Positions 54,941 to 64,000 of a stretch of DNA of 64,000 nt are shown one piece after another (the first letter of the stretch is position 1; each line of letters begins with the position of its first letter). This DNA is from Leuctra nigra (taxonomy: Eukaryota; Arthropoda; Insecta; Plecoptera; Leuctridae). The notes under the pieces are model-generated. The model ran no database searches. It was given only the letters and a program-made list of their open reading frames with translations, and had not been told where the DNA came from. The stretch is taken from positions 31,153,060 through 31,217,059 of the forward strand of contig OW203768.1 of the NCBI GenBank assembly GCA_934045905.1, given 5' to 3'. The position numbers and the translations under genes were made by a program.

Positions 54941-55782
54941 CATAATTGGAGACGTAGGCTAATGATACTTTGCATCATAACAAAGCAAGCTTTACGAAAG
55001 TTGAATCGCAGACTTTGATCTGCTTTGGGTCTATGTAATTAGTAACTGTCAAAATATCTCTTCTTTACATTTTGTTCTCTACTTTTTGTTTTTGCGTCAA
55101 TGTAAAGAAGCCAGCGGAGTGAGCGCCTCCATTATACACTTTTGACACTTATATTTGTGTTTTCGGTCTACGGGTCCAGTTTATCAGACCAATTTTGTAC
55201 ACAAATTGGTCGGTAAAATATTGTGGCAATAATTTGAAGGTCACGCTAAAATAAATTCCTCGAGACTAAAAGTTTGCTCAAATATTTATAATTGAATTTG
55301 TATTTTGACATAATAAACAAAATGTCGAGAAGCACCGCTTGGTCTCTTTTCACTATTTCAATTTGTTTTCAACTGCCATGAGTGAAATCATGCAGAACAT
55401 ATTAGCTACATTGCATGAGCTACAAAGACTCAACACACGTTATTGAAAACATCAAATAGTTTGCATCGTCACATCTTTTTCATTAGTTGTCTTCACTTGA
55501 CACAAATCAGTTCGATTCCCGGTCGCGTCAATGTATATTGCAAGTCTCGCAACTTGTAAATAAAAATATCTAAACATGAACCCCGTTTCAAGTACAATAT
55601 TGTCCTCGACTTTGTTTGAAAAATTCCATTTTGTTTCCTCGCCTTACTCGTTAAAAACTGAGTAATGTTATAAAACATTCTGCGATATTTCATTTTGAAT
55701 TTTCACCGTCTATTTCTCGCACAGGTAACGTAGTATAAAGTAATGTTCAACTCTAGATGATACAGATATGATGAAGTAAGGA

Positions 55783-55930
55783 TGGACGGTGGGATGGAAG
55801 CGGTAGTGACCTACTAGTGGGAACCTCCCCATCATTGCCTCTCGACTGAGGAAAAGCAGGAAATAGCTTTAGACAGGAAGGAAGGAAGATTGGGGATCGA
55901 ACCCAGGAGCCGAGTGAAAGTCCAGAGTCA
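55783..55930 (-). mobile_element. SINE, related subfamily, minus strand
   Basis: On the minus strand it has the B box TGGGTTCGATCCCC and the body CCTCAGTCGAGAGGCAATGA, GGGAGGTTCCCACTAGTAGG and CCATCCCACCGTCC, a close relative of the SINE at 42.3 kb. It also has a short CTTC-type repeat. Confidence 0.75.
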
Positions 55931-57939
55931 TTCTGTCTACGTCATTCTTATAACTGTGTTTCTGTGCAGTCGTGTCGTTGTTTTCAACGCTGTTCCTCAG
56001 ATTGGAACTTAATGGTGTGAACGTGACAACACTGTGCTACTTCCACCTGCAAAACCTCGCGGGGAATCCCCGACTCGGCTCATTTCTTATACATGCGGTG
56101 TTGCCAGTTTGCCACTAATGAACGTGTTCGAGACACCAGACACTTCATTGAGAGCGGAATCAAAGCACTTGGCTTAACATTCTTGCCAACAGAGTCAGTT
56201 GAATCTTACGACACTGTGTAACATGCTGTCGGGTGTTAATGGCGCACAATTCGAAATCTTTCACGATTTCATTTATACTTTTCTATTTACATGAACTGGT
56301 TTGCATGTGGTAATAGCAACAACGGCACGTGTTCCAACAACGTGTTAACAACGGAATCCCTTCATTTTAACGCCGCACACACTTGAACTATTTAATTTCT
56401 CTAATTTTTTACTTAAGAATACTCTGGTGGACATTAGAAACTCATATGAAATAGTTTTACAATAATAGCAATGATTAAAATGCTTTATTCCGTTTCTCAT
56501 TTAAGAATTCTGTTGGACATTGGGACTTGCTAACGACGTCACGTCTGTAATAACGACGCACACATTCTTCCATAGGTTCTTATATTTACGCATATTCCAC
56601 TGGTGCACATTGGTCATGTTACATGACGGGCCCCTCTAGTGTTAAAATAGTTAAGAAAATAGAGCGAGCGAGTTGACAATTGTCTTGATACAAGTTTGTA
56701 TTATGTTTGTATTTTCTATTGGTTTTGGTGTCCCTGATCAAGCATAATTTAGCAACATCATTTGATGTGTAAACATTGATCGTTGGTTGTTTTTGTTTTA
56801 CATCTGGAATATGAAATTAACATTTTAATTTGAGGTTGAGATTTAAATAAAATTTTGCTCAGTCATTTTGATACCATACGATGGTTGAAATAACAACTGT
56901 AAAATAATTGGATGTGATGACAACTCAACCACTCTCTAATTTATACATCTATGATACTGTTGTGTATTTGAATGCAGGTAGGTTCATAATTTTCTGAAAA
57001 TATTTAGGTAAAAGTTTTAATTGTATAATGAACAAATAATTTTACTATTGGTAGATTGAAACAAGAAAATGTAAGCATCAATATATTTTAGTGACGTTGG
57101 ATAGAACGACGGGATGCCAGACATGAAAAATACCAGACCGAATCTGGACTCGAATATTTTAAATGAAATTCCTTTCTGTTTATTCGCGTATAAATAAGTG
57201 GATAATAACATTATCAGAACACACATACATAGTCTGAAAGGGATCAAAACAGGTTCTGTATAGATTGTAGATATCTGAACAACGCCATAAATCCGTTACA
57301 ATGAAGTGATTGACTTTGTTAAAAGCTTTATTCTATCAAAAGTAATCTGACACATTCAATAAAAATATCCAACAAGTCCGATACCCTGAAATAATCTTAT
57401 CAGCATTTCGCAGCGATCACAAAACAATTGTCTACAGTACAGTCGATCGACAACTCTTATGAGAGATTAGCATTGACTCGACGTTGTTGTCGATCGATTA
57501 TGCCGTGTCAATGTTCATCTACCATCAGAGCTGTCGATCGACTTTCGACGAAAGTTACACAATCGCATGTGAAGTTTATAAGTGCAAGCTGTGACTGAAT
57601 AAATTCTTTATGAACACATTTCAAATAAGCTATTCACAGACGACATAAGTGGTTTTATAAGTTGGTGTAACTTTTATAGGATGTTTATACATGATCAGTC
57701 TGATTTTTATTAGCATTTTTTTATGTTTGATTCGTGCCTTGGCGTCGGTTATTCAACAAACAAGCGCAAACTATGACATTTCCGATACGATTGGAGATCA
57801 ACCCGTTAACCAATTAAAATTTTATTTTTGATTAGATAAAAGACAAACTTAGGTCATATTGATTACTTCTTGCCTGTAATTATTTGTTAAAATAAAATAA
57901 TATTATCGATATTATTGTGCTCTTATTATTAAAATCATT
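55931..57939. other. No gene recognised
   Basis: AT-rich. It contains three copies of the self-complementary decamer GTCGATCGAC/T within 57441-57545; otherwise nothing recognised. Confidence 0.4.
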
Positions 57940-58135
57940 GAGTTATTGATATTTTACGGACATTTTATGCTTGTTTGGCAAAACTTGTTTGTTTTAAAAA
58001 ACATCACTATTTTTAACGCATGCTGTCTTCCTATCATTACAAGGTCTATTACAAAGCAGCAACTTTCACACTCATAATAACTCTTATGCAATACGAATGC
58101 TCGCTTACGCGTTACAAAGAGCGTTTTCCAACATC
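57940..58135 (-). repeat. Interspersed repeat family Q, partial reversed copy
   Basis: Shares GATATTTTACGGACATTTTA and a CGTTACAAAGAGCGTTTTCC end with the copy at 45.7 kb. Confidence 0.55.
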
Positions 58136-58484
58136 ACCAACGTCTCCCTTCAGAGTTGTCGATCGAGACGACAAAGCTACACGATCTCCTCGGAATCGAT
58201 ACTGACTTTCGCCCCGTCGTGTTGATACAGATTGTGCAAATAGCGGGCCAGGATTACCGAGCTGATTGTTTAAGATCTCATCTATGAATGATCGAGTTTG
58301 AATAGGCTGTTTCTGTGTGCGCTAATCGCCTCGGAGTCTGAGTTGTGGCGGAGAGTTGACTCGGATGATCTTGTGGGGGAGTTGTGTTGAGTTTGGAGAT
58401 TACAACCACTGTGTCAATCTAAATGAGATATCTTGTGATATTTACATATTTCCTCTTCGATATATTCATATTGTTTTGTTTAAT

Positions 58485-59215
58485 TTAAACTAGGAAAACG
58501 CTCAGTGTAACGCGTTGATGAGCGAGCCTTCGTACTGCATCCGATTTGATATGCGTTTGCAAGTCTCTGCTCTATACAGGCCTTGGAACTGAAGCATCAA
58601 GAAGGCAGGGATGAAAATTTAGTATTCGAACAAATAAGCGATACGTGATGGAGCCACTTCTGGCAGGAAACTTTTTAGACGCACTTTTTTATTTTGATGT
58701 TTGTGTTTCCATAGGGCAGTGAAACAGAAGAAACAAATTAAAATTTAGATTTAGTTACAAGTTTACTTTTTCAGCCATAACAAACAACTAAAGCAAATTT
58801 TATATCATTTATTTACATAAATAAACCCTTTATATCCTCCATTATGGATAGTACCAAAGAATTCATCAGAGGTCAGTCGTGTTCCTTATTTTCTCGAATA
58901 CATTTTCAAATATTTCATGATACAGAATATAATATACTTAAAATGACAATAACTTTTGAAAATAACGACAGATTATACTGAAAATTGGCAAAGATACCTA
59001 AATGACCATGCGAAGTTTTAAGTTAACCGGACTATCGGTTCTAGTTTAAATTTCAAAAATAACATATAAAATGTATTATCACATGATCCTGTTTATAAAA
59101 GATCCCAGATACCTCATGGATGACAATAAGTACGTGTGCAAAATTTCAGATCGATTGGTTGAACGGTTTGATCTGGGCAGTGCAGGCAAAAAAATCAAAC
59201 AGAGAAAGTGCCAGG
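58485..59215 (+). repeat. Interspersed repeat family Q, long copy 1
   Basis: Starts GGAAAACGCTCAGTGTAACG, includes GGCAGGGATGAAAATTTAG and ACGACAGATTATACTGAAAA, and ends GATCGATTGGTTGAACGG through AGAGAAAGTGCCA. No coding capacity is seen. Class unknown. Confidence 0.7.
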
Positions 59216-59299
59216 CTCAATCATTTGCTTTGAAGTCCAAGCGAAATATGTCTACATTTCTTTTGAATCTTCTAACGTTTTCATTTTGTGGGGTTTACT

Positions 59300-61000
59300 T
59301 GATCATTAATCTGTAATTTCAGAAACTATATGAAAGAAGAAGATTAGAATCCAATAAAAAGGCACCAAAAGAACCGTAATACGTCAGTGCAATTGCTTGA
59401 AGTTGACACAAACTTGAGCGTTTTCATGATTTCCCTGACAATTGTCCACTGAAATATTTGGTAAAACAAAAGCACGAATAACAGCCCACTCTTGTAATGA
59501 ACGTGAGAACAAATGAAGTGTGCTGTAAGTATTTTGCCTGCCACAGTCATTTTGCGCAGTGGTCCAAAAAGAGTTGCTGAATTCGTCAAAATTCGAATCA
59601 CTCTTACATTTTATACCCCACTTGACTGAATTTAAATTCCAATTCAGATAATAATTGCTATTGAATTAGGTAAAAGGATTGAGGACTTTCATTCTTTTAA
59701 GTGATTCTATGAGAGGATCGTCAAAGAATTGATCCATTTATGTTTCCAGATAAGAATATTATATTAACTTTCTTTTGAAATTTCACAATATTGCACATTA
59801 TCTTGTAGCAGATTTAAAATGTCAATAAAATCCATCTGCGAAATCCCTGCGCCGATATCGGGAGTAAATGTATAAAATGATTATCGCGTCAAATCAAGCC
59901 TGAGAATATGCTGAATATGATTAATCAAGCCCGACGAAGCACGAAAACCTCTCCGAAGATGAAATTCCGCCTCGAGGAGAGAAAAATCGGTTCTTGCATA
60001 AAACATGTTCCCCCGTCTGAGGAGAAAAGAACGCTCCACTTTTGTTTAACTGAGGCGCTAAGCACGAACAAGGATGCGAGATGAAAATGAGCTCCTTTCT
60101 TCGGGAAATGCTAAACATAATTGGACTTGGAAATAATTATAGTTGCTTTTCATGTGAGAAGTGGTGTGGGTCAAAGTTTTGTTGGGAGTGGAACAGGAGT
60201 TTCTAGAGGATTGTTAGGGACTATTCAAGAGCTGATATGAAGTTAGCTTTTCACTTATTCTCTTGTTTCAGGAGCAGTTTCACTTTGACGAGTCACTTGA
60301 ACGATGACGTCATGATGTTATGACGTCATGTTTGGTGATTTTGTTGATTTTGACCGGCAAAATCTAATTATTATCCGTAGCTGAAACATAGGAGAACAAT
60401 AAGGCACCGTGAGCTCATACGCCTAGCGCTACTATGGACACCAGCCAGAGTGAATGAAAACCACAGCCTTAAGATGGAGTCTGACTTTAATAGATCGACG
60501 CGCTGCGGTTGGCTGCGGCCAAACTTTGAACTAGAGATGACTTCTCTGTTATTATTCAAATTTCACGTTCAAAATTACTGTTGGCGCGACATATTCTGAA
60601 TAAGTATTTCCAACTTCAAAAGTTATGGTTAATAAAGGCATCAAAATGGGTGAAATAGATGGTTATTCTCAAACGTCTCAAATTACCGCTAGTATCACGT
60701 CGATATAGAAAAGTCATTTTCCAAACTTAAAAATGTAACATATGTTTTTGAATTGAACAAATATCGCAAATAGCTCGAGGAAGGTTGAAAATTCATTTTC
60801 ATCAGATTTGTGAAATTGTGTACACTTCATTACAATAGTCATAGCGAAATAATTTGTGATAGTACCTACACATTTTTAAATTTAATAATTGATAAATTCG
60901 TAATTTTTGCAAAAACAGCGCCAATTATGCCTACGCATGATTCCTTTCGTGGGGTATTTCCCTTTAAATTTCGGTAAACTTGAATGGTTATACCATTGGA
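59300..61000. other. No gene recognised
   Basis: AT-rich; no supported exon. Two TGACGTCA octamers lie close together near 60303-60325 without other context. Confidence 0.4.
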
Positions 61001-61004
61001 ATTA

Positions 61005-61985
61005 ACTAGGAAAACGCTCAGTGTAACGCGTTGATGAGCGAGCACAGAACATGCAACATCCCCATAGTCACGATACACGACACGGCACAAGACGATTTTC
61101 TCTGCAATTTTTCAATCTCCATAATACTCTGGATGAATAACAGATCCATTGTGTCGTGAAGTCTTACCTACATACTTTCTCCAGAAATCTCTTGTGACAT
61201 CCCATACTAAACTCGTAAAATTACAATTAATACTTGACTGATAGGGCTTACAATATGTAAAATTTAATATTAAGTTGGTCTTGATCACCATGCAAATTTT
61301 GAACTTAATGTAAACATTTTGATTGTCGACCAATCAGAAGATATTATTTAAACTTAAACCAATTAGAGGATTTGTCCTTTGTACTGCATCCGATTTTATG
61401 CGCTAGCTCAAAAATGCTTTCATTTTACTGTACATTGTGGATAGCTTGGCTGCTCTACAGGCCTTGCCTTGGAGCAGAAGCTTAAAGAAGGCAGGGATGA
61501 CAATTTAGTATACATTTTTCAAGATTACGGAATAAAATGACCTTTAAATGACAAAACTTTTGAAAATAACGACAGATTAGACTGAAAATTGGCAAAAATA
61601 CCAAAAATGTTGGTACCAATGACCACGCAAAGTTTTAAGTTGATCGGTCAATCTGTTCTAGTTTAAATGTCAAAAATCACATGAAAAATGGTTTTAAATT
61701 TTAACCAATAGGAGGATTTGGCTTAAACTTTTTATGATTGGGTACAATGTTGGTTGCAATGTTTTTGCTAAATTTCAAATTGATCGAAGCAACCAATCAA
61801 AAGATAATTTTTTTTAAATTTGAACCAATCACGGGAGCCCGTTCAAAAACGATCCCAGGGATCTCATAGATTACGTTAGTATGTGTACAAAATTTCAGAT
61901 CGATTGCGTGAGCGGTTTGACCTGGGCTGTGACCACAAAAAAAAAAAAACACACAGAGAAAGTGCCATAAGAGTACCGTGGTGAC
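61005..61985 (+). repeat. Interspersed repeat family Q, long copy 2
   Basis: Same order as 58485-59215: GGAAAACGCTCAGTGTAACG, then GAAGGCAGGGATGACAATTT, ACGACAGATTAGACTGAAAA, and an end in AGAGAAAGTGCCA. An extra stretch (about 61055-61375) is inserted or is missing from the other copy. Confidence 0.7.
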
Positions 61986-62034
61986 GCTCGCTACGCTCGC
62001 TCAATTAAAACGTATTTAAATACTCCAATAATAT

Positions 62035-62190
62035 GGGCCGGTATTACCAAAATTAATCTGAGCCGGATTAACTAAATATTGTACTAAATTGGCGGGACAG
62101 CCAATCAGTTACCTCAAAATGATTGAAACAGTTGAATTTAATCCAATATTTAGTTAATCCCGAAGAATTTAGTTTTGGTAATACCGGGCC
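62035..62190. mobile_element. MITE with GGCCGGTATTACCAAAA termini
   Basis: About 156 bp, inverted over about 47 bp at each end (GGCCGGTATTACCAAAA and GGATTAACTAAATATTG mirrored). TAAT is found on both sides but not flush, so the target duplication is uncertain. Confidence 0.72.
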
Positions 62191-62194
62191 TAAT

Positions 62195-64000
62195 TGGAGC
62201 ATTTTTATGTTGAATCTTTCCTTCTCTCGTGACACAGATTGTATCCGATCCGCGATGAAATTGATTATTTGAGACTGATTCTGACTCCTTGAAAGTCACC
62301 ATCATGTTTCAATGACTGGTCGTTACTTGAATTGCAATTCCAAGCTATCAAGTCTTGAAATGTCTTGAAATGTCTTGAATATGAGATATATCCAGCAGAC
62401 ACAGAGTTCTCATTGCAATGTTAGTTGTGCTAGTTTCCTCACGAGAAGGTATTGTCATGCTGTTTCTTGTTTGTTGAGAGATATGGTGTCAGTTCATATC
62501 ACTTCTCGTTATGCAAGTTTCAGAACATCCTCTGTTTGACATTTACCATTATTATTAATATAATTTGTGACAGAAACAAGATAATTATGTAACGATTGCA
62601 GTGAATGATTGCAAGCACAAGAAAACACGTCAGCAAGAAGCTATGCAAAATTTTAATTGTATTATTTGTACAGGTAAACTGTCCATTTCATTGTGATGTA
62701 ATAAATAAGAAATTGCTTGTTTTCAATTTGAAACAAATAAAGATTTGTATGTTTCCAATTGAAACCAGTGTGTAGTAGGATGTCAATTCTGTTATAATTA
62801 ACCATCGTACATGAGATGCCGATAATCATCTTGTAGAAGGAGATGATGACGATGTAGAAACATCGTCTGCATCTGACAACAGCTCCCAGCTTCCAATTTC
62901 TACATTAATCATTATTAAAAACATTAACCCCTATAAATATATTAAGAACATATTTAAGGTTATCATTAGGTACTCACAGATGCTACTATAACTTGTAAGA
63001 TAATTGCGTTTTGGTTAATGAGTTGAAATTGGGCTTTTCAGGAACCAACGCTTTAGTGAACCCGTGAAGTAGCTTGGTAATTATAACCACTTATCTTTGA
63101 GCTTTAATAATTAAGTCAGATGTTTTGTAGAATATTATACATTTCAATGAGCGAATTGAAGATTTTGTACAGTTATAGTGAAATTTTGTATTATTTTTAT
63201 ATCATTCAAAATTACATGTTTCATCATACAAATACGATTGTACAAAGATAAAATAATACTGACTTTTGAAGTCTTCTCAATAATCATTCAAATGGACTTC
63301 TTACTTTCTGCATCTAAGATACAGAATTACAAAAATATGTTTAAACTTGGTGTTACTTTGTACAGAATCGCTACTACGAGCCTACAATACCATATTTCAA
63401 AGACAAGAGTATGTTCTCGATATGATCGAGGTCATCGGCCTAATTCATCGGCGTTCGAGGAACTATTTCGTTTTTTATGTAATTTGTAGAGGATTTTCAA
63501 TTGTAAATATTAGGAATTTTATAGAAAATAAAGAATTGTTAGTTTTTAAAGGTTCTATAATACTTTTTCCACATACACATTGTAAATTAGTTTCATTTAT
63601 ATGTTAATCAACTTTGTGAGGCAGAGTTTTAAAAAAAAAACATATTATTATAACATAGTAACGCAACTGATGTATGTGTATCGCGTACAGCTCTGAAGGT
63701 GAATCACGTGACCTCTCTCCCGATGCCATTTTGTCAAGGAGTTTGGACGTAATCAGCAGATTAGGCGCTGCTTCGCAAAGCCGCTCTGTGTGACGAGAAT
63801 TTGATTACTGCCCGAACTCGTTCAAAAGACTTTCCAGAAGAGTTTCAAAGAAATTCCTTCTTTTCAAACGAACTTCAACGTACAAGGTTGCCGCGGAACG
63901 AAAATTCAAATTATTTTCTAACTTCATTATTACGACCTAAACACTTTTTAAGGCAACATTTTGTAATCTGATTATTTATGGTAAACTTATCGGGAATTAA
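62195..64000. other. No gene recognised
   Basis: AT-rich sequence to the end of the window. Open frames up to about 100 codons have no motif or splice context. Confidence 0.4.

Overview
The window is AT-rich, intron-rich, transposon-dense animal DNA. Compact exons with GT/AG junctions, tRNA-derived SINEs, CR1-like LINEs and abundant foldback elements fit an arthropod, most likely an insect. A hemipteran is plausible, but the species is not proven by the sequence.

Three host genes can be supported. (1) A membrane dipeptidase gene (peptidase family M19) lies on the minus strand and covers most of the first 43 kb. Six exons were found by splice sites and reading phase (42703-42859, 19969-20101, 9419-9569, 7333-7402, 2976-3152, 810-894). 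They join in phase without a gap and carry all five zinc ligands of the family. The N-terminal exon(s) and the C-terminal exons were not found; the latter lie beyond position 1. (2) A secreted leucine-rich-repeat gene (22083-23345, plus strand) is intronless in its coding part and is broken by one in-frame TAA. (3) A secreted Kazal-domain protein with long Met/Gln/Asn/Pro-rich repeats lies on the plus strand (exons 28531-28558, 31696-31902, 32968-33761 and 38976-39458). Its last exon is split by a 5.2 kb CR1-like LINE bounded by a 19-bp target duplication; removing the LINE and one copy of the duplication restores a 503-residue frame. Genes 2 and 3 are both nested, in the opposite direction, in the 22.6 kb first visible intron of the dipeptidase gene.

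The most unusual pattern is in the dipeptidase gene. Three of its splice junctions have become seeds of tandem repeats: a 125-bp unit carrying the 3' splice site and first 82 nt of an exon (17 copies, 42.8-44.9 kb), a 77-bp duplication carrying the next exon's 3' splice site (20.1 kb), and an about 41-bp unit carrying a 5' splice site (7 copies, 9.1-9.4 kb).

The rest is mobile and repeated DNA. One family (3.8-6.15, 9.9-13.1, 17.7-19.0 and 53.6-54.9 kb) has a terminal hairpin, a trinucleotide microsatellite at a fixed place, tandem modules packed with CRE, ETS and YY1/Pho-like motifs, and long foldback units whose two arms have diverged together. There are also SINEs, several small inverted-repeat elements, LINE fragments, and a 24-copy, 120-bp satellite at 46.7-49.6 kb. 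From about 50 kb to the end I see no host coding exon, only repeats and featureless AT-rich sequence.
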